Made by a program: the position numbers and the translations under genes. A stretch of 64,000 bases of DNA from Clitoria ternatea (Eukaryota > Streptophyta > Magnoliopsida > Fabales > Fabaceae): the NCBI GenBank assembly GCA_037962975.1, contig CM075675.1, positions 33,172,501 through 33,236,500 of the forward strand, written 5' to 3'. Under the pieces are notes generated by a model that was given only the letters and a program-made list of their open reading frames with translations, was not told the origin of the DNA and ran no database searches. Of this stretch, positions 33,424 to 46,447 are shown one piece after another (position 1 is the first letter of the stretch; each line of letters begins with the position of its first letter).

Positions 33424-34250
33424 ATGGCACTTATAGAAGAACCCAATGGAATTTTTCGTGTAAAAAGAAGAATCTATGTGCCTGATGGCAATAACTTAAG
33501 GAAAAGTGTTCTTGATGAAGCACATCGGAGTATGTTAAGTATTCATCCCAGTACAACGAAGATGTACCAAGACCTGAAGAAGAATTTCTGGTGGCTAAGA
33601 TTGAAAAGAGATGTGGTCTTTATGGCATCTTGTTTGATATGTCAAAGCAAAAGTTGGACACCAGAAACCTACTGGACCTTTGCAACCTATTGACACCCTA
33701 GTTTGGAAATAGGATTCTATCGCTATGGATTTTGTGTCTGGTTACCCAAAACACGGGCTGGTCATGATGTTATTTGGGTGATCATTGACAGACTTACTAA
33801 GTTTGCCCATTTTCTGGTTGTTAGTATGAAAAGTTCCATGGAGAAACTAGCACAAATATACGTGAAGGAAGTAGTAAGGTTTCATGGTGTACCTTCTAGT
33901 ATTATTTTGAATTGTGATCCACGATTTACCTCATATTTCTGGGGTAGTCTCCATCAAGAATTAGGCTCTAGGTTAAAGTTGAGTTTAGCCTACCATCTGC
34001 AAACTAATGGGTAATCTGAGAGAACTATTGAAAGTTTGGAGGATTTGTTAAGGTCTTGTGTGTTATAGCATAATGGTAGTTGGGAGAAGTTCCTTTCATT
34101 GATTGAATTCACCTACAACAATAGCTATCACAGTAGTATTGGCATGGCTGCTTACGAAGCCTTGTATGGCAAGAATTGTGGAGCACCGTTATGTTGGCTT
34201 AAAATTGGTGAAAGTTTGGCCTTTGGGCCTGAGATTGTTCAACAAATCTC
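33424..34250 (+). pseudogene. Integrase of the Tekay-like element, broken
   Basis: The N-terminal zinc-binding part reads DEAHRSMLSIHPSTTKMY, then CLICQSK (33510-33655), keeping the His and Cys ligands. After a frameshift near 33660, the core shows the first Asp in a MDFVSGYPK region (about 33725, other frame), VIIDRLTKFAHFL (33778-33820), LNCDPRFTSYFW with the second Asp (33908-33945), and SERTIESLEDLLR with the Glu (34015-34055) just past a stop. So the D,D,E triad is recognisable although the frame is interrupted at least three times. Confidence 0.86.
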
Positions 34251-34331
34251 TTATCAGATAAGATAGTCCAAGAAAAGATAAAAGCCGCTTAGGATAGGTA
34301 AAAGAGTTATTATGATCAGAGGCGAAAACCG

Positions 34332-34750
34332 TTGGAGTTTGATGTAGGTGACTATGTGCTCCTACGAGTTTCACATGATAAAGGTGTTGGTCATGTACTT
34401 AAAAGCAGAAAGTGTAGCCCTAAGTACATTGGACCTTGTGAAGTTCTAAAGCGTGTTGGTTCTGTAGCTTACAGGATCGCTCCCCCTCCTCACTTATCCG
34501 ACCTACACAATGTATTCCATGTATCTCAGCTAAGGAAGTATATCCTTAACCCTGATCATGTGATTCCTTGTGATAATGTCAAAATCAAGGAAAACCTATC
34601 TATTAGCTCATATTGTGGAGCATGCTCAAAAGTAGTTAAGAAATAAAGAGATTCTGATTGTGCATGTAGCTAGGAGGCATGGAAAGAAAGTTACCTCAAC
34701 TTGGGAACGCGAGGATGTGATACGAAAGCAACATCCAAAATTATTCAATT
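34332..34750 (+). pseudogene. Integrase C-terminal region with chromodomain-like tail
   Basis: The frame 34332-34646 gives FDVGDYVLLRVSHDKGVGH, then KYIGPCEVLKRVG and HNVFHVSQLRKYI. This is the GPF/Y-type C-terminal module of chromovirus integrases. Past a stop, another frame at 34640-34750 gives a VTSTWEREDV region and a stop, matching the end of the divergent chromodomain of Tekay/Del elements, thought to steer integration to marked chromatin. The aromatic cage cannot be judged because the frame is broken. Confidence 0.75.
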
Positions 34751-34778
34751 AAGCTAAATCATTTCTAAATCTCGTGGA

Positions 34779-34795
34779 TGAAAAGGAAAGGAGAG
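34779..34795 (+). promoter_or_regulatory. Polypurine tract
   Basis: ATGAAAAGGAAAGGAGAG immediately precedes the 3' LTR, where plus-strand synthesis would start. Confidence 0.9.
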
Positions 34796-37700
34796 TGTAA
34801 CATTCCTGATTTTTAGGGTAAACCTTTGAGACCCATTATATTGATTAAATTTATTAATCAATAAGCTATTCGAATCTATTTATGTTTTTTGATGATTTTT
34901 GTCGGAACCTTCATAAACCTCGACATTTGCACCTTTGCATACCGATTGAACCCAAAAAAATTTTAATTCCTTCTAGAGAGACCCATGGCCCATAATTATC
35001 ATCTTATACCTATTCCATCTAAGTTTTCTATGTAATATGATTAGCTCTGTGTTACTTGAAAATGTGCCTAGCATGTCGACCCTCATCGTGTTTGATTTTT
35101 TTCTTACCACCACATTTCCACGTCACCTTACCACACCACCACTATAGGCATATCACCCCTACCACACATCATTTCCACTGTCCATTTCTCTCTCCCTCAA
35201 ATGTCTCTCACTTTTCCTCATAAACCACCATTGTGCCTCTCCTTCCTTTCGCTCGTCTCTTTCTCCTTCCCACCACCTTACGGCCTTTTCCACCACCTCT
35301 AAGCCACCACCTTTCCATTCTCTTCCTCTCCATCACAACGTCGCCATCCAAAATTCGTGTCTTTCTCTCCCTCACTGAGTGCATCTTTTCCTCCGTAAGC
35401 TGTCATCTTCTCCATTCACCACCATCATCATTTCTCCTTCAAGCCACTATCATCGTGCCTCTTCTTTTCCCTCCATAAATTCCTTTTTCTTCCCCTCGGA
35501 TCCCCTTACATATAAGTCGATTGTCATTGCAAAACTTGGAGGTTCATCGAGGGTTAATCGAACGGTCGATCGGAAGCTGAAATGAAGGAGCTCGGTCATC
35601 GATCGGTGCAGAATCGATGTTGGTAAGCTAAACAATCCTTAATCCTCATATGCATGGCCATTGTTTTCATTTTTATGCATGCTGGAACTTTTCTTCATCT
35701 CGCTGGAATTTTGATAACTTGCATGAGGGGCTTCTGGTTTGTTTTTTAGAAAATTAACAACATAAAAGATGATCCTTTTTCTTTCCGCTTTCAACGAGCC
35801 AAAGAACACCAAACTCCAATGTTTGGAGAAAAAGCTATGTTGTAAACATTAAACACTGTAATGGCTGGATTTTCACTTCGGGCAGAGACCTTCTTTTAAA
35901 AACCGGGACTGTTTTGCTTGGAATTGGTTTTATATGTCTTCACGAAAGTTGTAACAAATTTTGTTACGAAGATGTTAAGACTAAGATCACTGAAATCGAA
36001 CAACCGTAGCTTATGTTATGGTTAAAATACAAAAGCATGCACATGTTACCCTTTTTAATCGCATGTATATTTTTCTTTTACGTCGCATGCAAAGTTTTTA
36101 ACATGCCCCTTTCTTTTCCCTAGCTTGGCCGTATACAATCAGGAAGACGTCAGTAGGATTTTGAAGCTCTAGGATAACTTCATGATGAAGGCCTTTCTTC
36201 AACTTGAAAGGGATTAGGCCTGTTGACTGATTTTGTAACCCTCAGTAAGTTTGATTCTTATTGAAACTCCATCAATTTTATGTCCGAGTCTTGATTTTAG
36301 CGATTTTAGGGTTACATGGTTATTTTATTAATTTTTTGGGATACTTTAAATATAGGATATTGACGTTCGAAGTCGAGTCGAAAGTTGACATTTTATTTTG
36401 GGAAATTCAGATAACACCTTAGGGTACGTGTAACGTACGAGGGGGCTTATCATTTAAGTAGAGAGTAGTAGTTTTAATTATGGGGCAGGTTTTATAATTA
36501 AAAAGTTATTTTAAATATCGACGCCTGGAAAAATATTAATTTTTATAAAATAAAAATATGATTGTACTTGAATTTAATTGGTTAAGTATTATTCATTATA
36601 TATGTATATTGTTCACTATTTGCTATTGAGAGTGGCCAATGAGGGTATTGAGATATGATTGAATTGTCTTTGGTTACGCCTGTGGTGGCGTTATATGTCT
36701 GCTAAAACCTGATGTGCTGATGTACATTTTGATTGGCGATTCTTGAAATTGATATATATATATATATATATACACTATATATATATACTGGATGGTGTAA
36801 TTGTCATTAGCTGCCTGGCTGATATGTGTTACTAGAACGACCTATATGGTGTTATAAATATATTGATTGATTATGTTGTTTGTGGTATTGATGGCTCTAA
36901 TTATTGAGTTGATAAATAATAAAGTGATGATTGATGATTTAAAATTATATCGGGGTTATTGGAGCTAGGCTATGATGTCGGATGATTATATATGCGCTAT
37001 GATTCGCACCCATACATTTTGCATCATCATGACATCATATGCATTAATAAAGTGCTACGATTTGCTCAGTACTATGATTTACTGTTTGAGACTGCCGATT
37101 ATAGCACTACAATTTATTATGCAATTTGTATGAAGATGCTGATTATAACACTACAATTTGTTATGCAGCTCTCAAGGTACCACCGATTATAACACTACGA
37201 TTTACTATGTGGTTACTTGGATATCTACCACTTTATAGCACTACGATTTGTTGTGTGGATTATCCTTTGGCACTATGATTTACCATGTTGTGAAGTCAGA
37301 TCCGTATTGCATGCCTTTATGCATTTGAAAAGAATATGATTTTCAAAGTCCATGGAATTCAGATACTGCATTTGAAAGTATTAAAGAGTTGTTGTATAGT
37401 TAGTTGATGAAAGTTCAGAGGTATCGTGGTGACGTTTGATGAATGATGAATTGATGCTTAATATATATTTGGTGTTGTATGGAATTGAATCAATGTTTAA
37501 TTTATGGTTCTGATGATTTCCATGCCATTGTGCTATGATTTTGATATCTTGAAATATATATCAGATGGGTAAATCTTATTTATTTGTGAGATTACTATTT
37601 ACTACTTGGAGTGGTACTCACCCCTCAAATTTCATCTTAGTGAGGTTTTAGGGTGATAATACCACTTGGTAAACTCGGAGTTGGAAATAATGCAATGCCA

Positions 37701-38318
37701 AAGTAAAAAGGATTTGTAAATTTAATTATCTTGTGGTGTTTCTGAGATAAATATATGATTTCCATGGTTTTATGGATATTTAAAGTTTGTACATAACCCT
37801 TTGATTGGCTAATTTAGCAGACACATTTATTGTGATGTCAAATACTAAGTTTTGATATGTGTGTGTGTGATGATGATGATGATATTTGAAATATCTTTAT
37901 TTGACTAATAGTGGATAGGTAGCTAACACCTAATTGGAGGTTTAGTTTAATTCTTCTCATGATGTTGAGAAATTAATTCTCCCTATATCCATGAACTATT
38001 TAAAACTAAGATGATTGTGTAATTTTGATATTATGGTTATGTTGTGTGAGAAATGCCCTGGAATGGGTATTTCTTGAGTCGTTACTCATCGTCATATATG
38101 GGAAAGGAAGGATACCCTGTTACCTATAGTTAGGGTCGGTCCATTCGTGAGTCTCTCTAGGCTTCTAGTTATGTCTTCCACTGTATGTATTGTTAAGTTG
38201 CATGTCATTTAGGTTCTAGAACTAATTCACCGATGCGTTGTGTTGTTTGTGAAAAATTTTCTCTAATTTTTTATTAAACCCTAAAAATTAATTATAAGAA
38301 TTTAGGTGGGACGCCGTA
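34796..38318 (+). repeat. 3' LTR of the Tekay-like element
   Basis: 3523 bp and collinear with the 5' LTR. It keeps the segment 37607-37830 (starting ACTTGGAGTGGTACTCACC), also present in the solo LTR at 2697-8992, which shows that the 5' LTR suffered a deletion here. It has extra copies of the internal tandem repeat (37020-37290). Confidence 0.92.
37020..37290 (+). repeat. LTR-internal short tandem repeats (3' LTR copy)
   Basis: About six units of the ACTACGATTTGYTATGNGG type, two more than the 5' LTR copy. Confidence 0.8.
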
Positions 38319-38936
38319 AATTTTACATGCGGTAATCATCATATTCACACAATTCAAATAAAATTGCCCTTGTATAATATTAGATTATATTGTATCTAAA
38401 TGATATGGTAAATGTTTTTTTTCCATAAAAATTTTACACGAAAAATGGTCTTCGAAATATACTTATATTAATATTATAAATTACGATTCAAGATTAAGTT
38501 TGACAACAATAAAAAAAAAAGTGTTGTGGCGCGCTCTCATCATGAAAGTAGTTTTCATATATAAAATACATGAAAATATTTACTTCATACTATGATGAAA
38601 CTTTTACCAAAAGTTATGTTAGTTTTTAAATCATAAAATGAGTATTTAAAATTTTATTAAATATATTGTGTAAAATATGTTAGATAAAGTGTTTTCATAT
38701 TTAAATATGTTATGCAAATTAAAATATTTAAATTATGATTTTTCTACCGTTCATCCTAATGTTTTTAAGGTATAACTTTTTCGGTAAATATTTTATTTCA
38801 AGTATTCATTGAAATTTTGTACACCTTGATATTATAAATATAGGCCCTTGCACGTTTCAACATAATAGTAATATACAAAAGCCTAAAATATTTTAGGGTG
38901 GATAGATCTTTTAAATTAATAATTGATGATGGATTT
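38319..38936. other. AT-rich spacer between two LTR elements
   Basis: No gene or element seen apart from the AATTT duplication at its start. Confidence 0.6.
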
Positions 38937-41900
38937 TGTAACATACTAGATTTAATTATTGGTAAATTTTATCGGTTAAATAATTAAATTAGTAATATTT
39001 AATTAATTTAAGGAGATCATGTTAATTTCTGGAATTTATCAGGACAGGTTTTGGGTAATCGGGAGTTACTCGATTAGTTTTAGAAATTAAATGAACGTGC
39101 AAATGGACCAAAATACCCTCACTTTCTTAATTCCCAATTTCACTCTTTTGCACACGCAAAGGAAAGAAACAAAAGCCATTGTTCTCTCCAATTCCCTCAC
39201 CGTGTGCGTCATCTTTTTCCTTCCCTATTCTTCTATCAGATTGCCATCAAATTAAGGCTGGTTTTGAGCTCCCTTGCCTTCTTATTCCATGGATAGCCTT
39301 GGGATCAAGGAAACTTCCATCTTTTCAATTGTCAAGGTATGTATCATGGAACCCACCATGATTTGAATGGCTTCTTGAACCCTACTCCTCAATTGCTTCA
39401 GATTCTTGTGTTTCTAGGTTGTTTGGGAACCTAATTGATGTGTGGGTAACCATTGGCATCTTGGGTTTTTGGATTTTACCATTTTCTGGTATGTTCAGAA
39501 TGACCCATGACCCCGCTTGGTGGCGTTGAGCTAAAATTGTGTGATTTCTATGGGTTGGAACTATTTCAGAGCTACCTTAAATGTTTGAAAGCTTTGGGGT
39601 TTCCAGAATTAAGTATCGGGAGTTGTCGACATTGATTGGTAAGTCGAAACTTACCAAATTTATTATGAATTGATACTTCTAGCTCCGAGGTGTCATTTCA
39701 GAGACTTATAGATTATTAAACGTAATTGTTGTTAGTTTTAGGGATTTCCGACTTTGGAAATTTGTAATCGGAAAGCATTTCAAGCTTAGGAGTCATTGAT
39801 TCAAGGTAGGGGAAGCATTATATTTTAAATGCATAGATTATGAATGGATAGGAGTATATATGTATAATTATATGATGATTCATGATGCTTAATGTGAATT
39901 GTGATGATTATAATAATTGATTAACACTATACCCCTTGATGTGATTAGTAACCATATTTGTGGTCTTAATGATAATTGTATTGGATTACAATGATTATTG
40001 AAAATATAAATTGATAATTATGCTATTGAAATTGAATTAATGTCGTGGTGCTTTTTACATAAGATTGTAATGTTTACAAATGATGTTGATTATTGATTAG
40101 TGAGAAATTAGGCTTGAGGTAGTCATATTAATTATATGAATTGATTGTGGCATGCTACGCATATTGATGAGTTGAAATGAAAACCCTTGGTGATGATAAC
40201 CAAGTGGCGGCCCCTAGTGATGGTAATCAAGTGGTATGTGATTAATTGATGGTTGTTGCATAGCATTACATTAAAAGACGCATATAAGACTACAGAGGGC
40301 TTGTGATGTCAGCCCAGATGGGAGGACGGCCTTTGGATAGGCCTAGACCCTGTGGTGCTTTCCTTTGGGATTCTACATCTGCCTTGGATTAGGTTTAAGG
40401 TCAGCCCACAATACCTAATTGAGTTGCCGTTATCATTGAGAATGACCGGTGTTGTATTACGGGCGAGTAGTTTGGTAACGGTAAAATGGATTAATGATAT
40501 GCTATGAAAATTTATACATTGCAGTGTAATTTTCATCATTACAGTCGGATCTGCATGCATATGTATTTGCACATAGATATTGAGGTTTAAGGACTGTTGG
40601 ACAGCCAATGGTGTGTATCGGTATGGTTGATTTCATTTGAGGTAATGCAATTGTGTTAAATGACAGTATGTATGATGATGATTATGATGATTGTCTTGGT
40701 TGATGTGATATTGTGGAACTGGATAGTTGTTTATGAATACTGTGGTTGAATCCAGTTCAATACGTGTCATTTAACATATATATGCTCACCCTAAGTTTGT
40801 GGTTATTTTTCAGTGGATATGGATCGAGGCAATGAATGGTGAGAGGTCACCAAGCCTTTGATCGAGTTCGTGTGGGAGAATTTGTACATATGTACATGAT
40901 GTAAATAGTAGTAATGTTTGACATTGTATAGCTTTTGGTATAGTATTGTCTTGGTCGGCTTGAGTTTGGTACTTGTACCCTTTTGTAAAATGGATAGTTT
41001 ATATAGCTTAGATTTTGATGATAGATTTTAATTGTGATGTTAATAATAGTATATGATGATGCTTTAATATTATGAGCCATGGATGGATCCATGATGGTTG
41101 TGTTGAACTACATAATGTCCAAGAACTGTACATATCGCATATGTTGTTGAATTGACATGGTGGACACGGAATCGTACATATTGCATTGCATTTGAGATGT
41201 TGAGTTTGGTGAATTTGGTTAGTACCATGGGACTTAATATTGGTGATTGCATATGTGTGAATTTATACATAGTCATGATTGAATAGGTCAAATTGAGACC
41301 CGGGAACTTTTGGAACATTCAGATATGCCCAATAATACATACACAATATTTAGAATGTGAGTGAGGTGGGTTGGACCCGAATGGTTAGGGATTGAGTGGT
41401 TTTATCCCTTAGAAATGGCCTAAGTTGGCCCAAACGCATTATTGCGCATAACTTGCTCAATTTTAGGAATTTTGAGGTATGGTTGGTTGTCATGCCTCTT
41501 AAATGATGTGTTTTAGGTGGTGTTAAAGTTTAGCGGTGTTGGAAAGTTAAGGTTAGGGTAGGCGGAAGTTGGTTGGAATGCCAAATTCTTTATATTCTCT
41601 ATATTCTGGCCTAGTGTAATTGATTACAGGCTTTTTGTAATCGATTGGGACCATTCTGGAATGGTGGTAATCGATTAACAGGCCTGAAGTAATCGATTAG
41701 GACCATTTTGGATTGATGGTAATCGATTAGCGGGTCTAGGGTAATCAATTAAGGTCATTCTGTTGTGTTGGTAATCGATTACCCATCTGATATAATCGAT
41801 TACCATACCCCTTGGACCTCCAAATGAGGTTGGAAACGCATTGTAACTCCACCTAGCATCCACCTAGGCTACTCTAATCCTATTTAATCGATGTTGGAGC

Positions 41901-41983
41901 TTCCGAGCGGCCGATTTGGATTCGCAATTAGTTAGAAAAAATTTTCCCCGGATTTTAAATTATTTGAGCATTCGGTGCTCACA
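38937..41983 (+). mobile_element. Solo LTR (family B)
   Basis: Starts TGTAACATAC, ends GGTGCTCACA. Flanks are GATTT (38932-38936) and GGTTT (41984-41988), a 5 bp duplication with one change. It is collinear with the solo LTR at 22603-25743: pyrimidine-rich leader, CAATTGTCAAGGTATGT near 39325, GGTAAGTCGAAACTTACC near 39640, TGACTATTGGTGATG-like repeats near 40190, the 40300-40420 block and a palindrome array before the end. Length 3047 bp. Confidence 0.92.
41614..41806. repeat. Palindrome array, core TAATCGATTA
   Basis: Eight variants of GTAATCGATTAC-like palindromes in pairs (for example 41672-41700 and 41769-41806), pair period about 55-60 bp, separated by linkers such as GGACCATT. It lies 180-370 bp from the LTR end. 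Confidence 0.93.
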
Positions 41984-41988
41984 GGTTT

Positions 41989-44631
41989 AAGTGTTACACT
42001 ATTAAAGTAAGAATTTGGGTTTTATGTATAAATTTATAAATAAAAATCTCTCAACTTCCTCCAACACAATAATACGATTGTCTCGAACATAATTACTAAT
42101 TAACATACAATTGTATAAGAAACACCAAGTAAAATTAAAAATCTAAACTACCACTTTGGTTTGATTATTAAACAAATTTTAAGAACATTTTTTTAAGTTT
42201 AATATAAAAAAAAAACTTTTCTCTTAATGTAGTGAAATGTTTATATACTAAATATATTATTCTTAAATACACTTTCAAGACAATTATATTAAATATTTAA
42301 TAACATTAATATAAATAATTTTTTTAATCAATTTTCTAAATAAGAAAAATTGATGTTGTGTTTTTTATTTTTTACTTATAATTAGGATGGGAGGATCGGG
42401 GAGGTGTAATATAGAACGTTAGAATTATTATTGGATGAGATAATGGTGATGTGTTTGGGGCCCTTGTTATGAAGGGGAAGATCTACAAATGATAAATGAT
42501 GTAGACGTTATGCTTCATTTGAATAAAACTTTCACCTTAGAAGTTTGATAGTAGTATATTGCAGCATAGTCGTAACCTTAACTAAAGATTTGGAGAAATA
42601 AAGGTATATAGTTCTTCTTTCTTTTTTTGGCAAAGGGAAAAAGGGGAGAAGTAGCAGTTAAGAGTTGAGAGAGAGGGCACAGAGGAAAGCAAGTATATTT
42701 ACATTGAAAAAATGGTACTACTACGATTAATTAATGGAGCAAGTAAAGGGGTGTGCTACATCTGCGGCTCCACATATTTCAGAGAATAAACATCAAAGTC
42801 ATACGAGAAGTTAGGTGAGCAACTTTAAAGACTATGATAAAAATTAAATTGGCCATTTAATGTTTGTTAGGTCTATTAATGAATTGGTCTAGTAACTCGC
42901 CTTAATTATCTTCATGCAGCAGTAGCATCCATTAAACACATCATTTTGACAAAGTGTAGGTGGATGCTCTTTTCAAACATTTAAAGGACACAACAACATT
43001 TTTGTACATCACTTTCCCTTTAAATAATCTTCCATGTGAGTGCCTCAGCGCCTTATATATCCCTAGAGCAACAAAATGGCTGAGATTTTTGATTCACAAT
43101 TACATGATCGTAAAATAAATAAATAAATATTGGATGGGGTTGCAAGTCACAATCTTAAATTAGTGAGTTTTTAATTGAGAGTGTCCATAATGGGTCTTCC
43201 TTTTTTATTATTAAGTTCGGTGCTTGTAAATGGTTAGCACAACTTGTTGGTTCTATAACAAATTAGGGAGACCTATTTATTGTGAGAAGGGACTGAGGGA
43301 GAGGGTAATAACCATGGCGCATTTATTTTTCCTAACCTGAATTTGTTTAAGATTTCCATCAAGTGTGTGTTACTCATGGATATGATGATGGGCAACAAAT
43401 TATTATTCGACAGTATAGTAGTTGAACCATCAATGTGACTTCATGCTTAAAAAGGTGGGGGTGGGAAATTTTACAAGAAAAAAGTGAACTAGAGGAAAAG
43501 GGTATTAAAGAATAAAAAGGGTAGATCAATGAGTGTGAATGATTTGGAACACTAATTAAAGTGGTTGCTACTATATTGTAATTGTAATAATATCAACTAA
43601 AACATTGAACATGTTAACTTGGAAAATGAGAAGGGAAGAGTTAAAACTAACAGATTTGACTTTGAAAAGCCTAGCCAGGGAGTTGATTTATGCTCCAGGT
43701 TAATAATATATTTTCATGTCCCCGCAATTATTGGTGAACAATTGAAAACGACTTGCCTTCAATGGCTTATCCGAATGCTTAATATGACTACTGGAAACTG
43801 ACCACCAAGAACATAGCTACAAGGAACTGTGCTAATTTCATTAAGAGTTTTCACTTCATAAGTATCTGGTTTCGTTAAAAACTGGGAATGAAAGATTTAT
43901 CATCCTTCATAATAATGCATAGTAATTCTTATTTTTTGGGGAAACAAAAAGTTTAATAAGTTAGATTCAAGATTCATTATATTCAAAATATGTTTAAAGG
44001 CTTAATAAACATTTATTTAGAGATATTGATTGTTCGCCAGATCCAAAAGGGGTCCGGTAACATCTTTATTCTCCTTCCGTTTTAGGTAAAAATTTAGGAT
44101 ATTTCAAATTTCATTCTGATGCAGTTATTCCTTTTTTACTTTCACGTCATCATGGGCCTGAGTTTGAACTCCTACCTTTTTTTCACTCTTTGCATGTTCC
44201 CTCAACTTAATAAAAGGACCTAAAAGCCTCCTATGTAACTAAGTGACATATTTAGAATAATATAAACATATTTCTCTTTCTTGTACCTTTTACTCGTTGT
44301 AAACATTTATAATCATAAATCACCCATAAAAAGATCTTCGTATCGTTGTAATTTGAACTTTGGTCTTTATGAACACTAATTAAAAAAATTTAAAATTTAA
44401 AAAGAATTTAATAATTGCATAAAGAATTCAAAAGTGTGAATTTTACGACCGTTTCCTCCTCCCATTTATCACTACACCAATTTTATATTTTCATTTAGTT
44501 GTGTTAATTAATGTAAAAGCCAATGTTAATAAGATTTTAATTTTATTCATCTTAATTAATATAAGTTATATATTGATTATGATTAGTTAATAAAAGCTAA
44601 GGCATAATAACTACAATTATTAAGGATAAGT

Positions 44632-44678
<47 letters not shown>

Positions 44679-45876
44679 CTACAATCAAAAAGACATATCA
44701 GCTGGAATTGTTCTAATTTAACATAGTAATTCATACAATCTTACACAAAATCAAAATTAAATTTTTTTTATAAAGACTATTTTTTATATCTTATTCTAAA
44801 TAAAGTTATACACGTCAAATAAATTTATTTAACATATAATTTTAAGATTAAATGTCTGGAAAAGCAGTTATATTGAAATTTAATATGAAGAACTTTATCG
44901 TTCATATTTATCAAGATGAGGGAAGTTCGGTATAAAGAAAACAATATTTTTATTGAAAATTACATTAAGCTATATTAGAAATCATAATAAGAGTATATTA
45001 ACAATATTTTGATAAAAAAAATATTCTATTGTGTAGCCGGAACTCGTTTGAATAGATTAAGAAGAAACAATTATTTCTTTACGTAAAGTTGAATCAAACA
45101 TGCAATGATGGAAAATGTGTGGAATTAGCTGTGGTGACTTCTATGCATCCAAAAAGAGAAAGAAATAATGGGTTAAAACAGAGGGAGGGGGGGGACAAGA
45201 AGAAATAGGATCTTGGATTGGACGGTGAACTATGGACTATGCTGCAACTCAAGATTAATGACAATGTACTACTCACTGTTTTGTTTTGTTTTCTTATTTC
45301 ATTTTTTTTTAAACATGAAAGGACCAAAACTTATATCCTTTGATATGCTAAAATATAGGGAATTCCTCTAGTACTTAGCTCCTTATAATTAGTAATTTGC
45401 TTTATTTAGTATTTCTTTTTCTTCTGAATTCAAATACCTTTAATAAAAAAAACAAAATAACAATACAAAAGTATATGTCACTGTTTCAAGAGAAAGAATG
45501 TGTAATACATTTTTTTTAACATGTGCATGAAGACAAAACCAAAACTACAAAAACAAAACAAACGACAATCAAATTAAGAGGATGTTTAGTTTTGGAAAAT
45601 TTTTTATTTTTAATTATAAAATTGTCACATTATTTTTTATTTTAAAAAGTTTATAAAAAACATCAAAAATAATATTTTCTTTGTTTTGAAAAACAATATT
45701 TCTTGCTTTGATAACATTATTGACCTTGACGTTGAAGATGTTCATAGGTACATACCATATTAGAGCATCTAAATTCTATGAAACTCAATACCCACAACCC
45801 AGATTGTGGATACCAAATTTTCATTGTGGTTGAGAGAATAGAACCTTCCATATATAACTTCTACCAACTAGCTACT
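41989..45876. other. Long unassigned region
   Basis: I find no gene with recognisable homology. Open frames such as 43619-43801 and 45094-45327 (minus) have no family resemblance I can see. There is a TA microsatellite at 44635-44674. Near 45583-45720 a stretch beginning GGATGTTTAGTTTTGGAAAA resembles one end of the MITE at 10378-10671 but lacks a partner end. Part of this block could be regulatory DNA of genes outside the window. Confidence 0.5.
44635..44674. repeat. (TA)n microsatellite
   Basis: About 20 TA units. Confidence 0.96.
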
Positions 45877-46447
45877 TAAGGATGGAAATAGGCTAGACCA
45901 ACTTATACTTAGATTTGACTTGTTACTTAATTTTGATGTCTAAGCCTACCCTATAGCCTAACATAGTCATATTTATAGGTCCTAGCCTAACCTATTTTAA
46001 GAGTTTGATTTAGGCTAATAACTTATATAAAAGCCTAAATTAATTTATCATCAATAAAAATACAAACAAATATATATTAAATATATCAATAAATGTATCT
46101 TAAACAAATTATTATGCAAATAAAAGCCTAACAATCTAACTAAAATATACATTTAATTATCAATTTTTATATTAAATGTGATTTTAACGAAATTTAATTT
46201 TATAAACTATAACTCATGAAAAATATCATATGTATTTATAAATTATAATATATTATAAATTATATTTCTTTATAAAATTATATACATGAGCTTAAAAAGG
46301 TTAACCCAACAAGTTAAAATGTTTTTTTAAAAATCTAACCTAATTAATTAAATATAATATGCTTTTTGAAAAGCTTTGATATGATCTTTATATTAAACAA
46401 GCTAGGTCATAATCTTCAGACAGACAATCTGACCTATTATGATTCTA
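45877..46447. mobile_element. Probable non-autonomous hAT-like MITE rich in GGCTA/TAGCC words
   Basis: The left end TAAGGATGGAAATAGGCTAG and the right end, ending CTGACCTATTATGATTCTA, match as inverted repeats at about 13 of 20 positions. Inside, words like TAGCCTAACCTATT and AGCCTA recur. This is the pattern of a hAT-derived family I have seen in other legumes. No target duplication could be found, so the ends are tentative. Confidence 0.45.

Larger units (their letters stand above)
26997..38318 (+). mobile_element. Full-length Ty3/gypsy retrotransposon with 3.1-3.5 kb LTRs (Tekay/Del-like chromovirus)
   Basis: The element runs from TGTAACATTCC to GACGCCGTA and is flanked by identical AATTT duplications (26992-26996, 38319-38323). 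Its parts are a 5' LTR 26997-30117, an initiator-Met primer site, decayed gag-pol 30409-34750, a polypurine tract and a 3' LTR 34796-38318. The order PR-RT-RH-IN, the initiator-Met primer site, the long LTRs and a C-terminal segment like the chromodomain region of Tekay/Del point to that chromovirus clade. The LTRs end in TA, not CA. They differ by about 400 bp in length and, by eye, at roughly one base in eight to ten over aligned stretches, so the insertion is old. Coding frames are broken throughout, so it is not autonomous. Confidence 0.93.

Noticed and set aside
42900..43060. Possible copia RNase H tail (VDALFKHLK-like words)
   Set aside because: The match is a few residues only, with no supporting motifs nearby, so chance is as likely.
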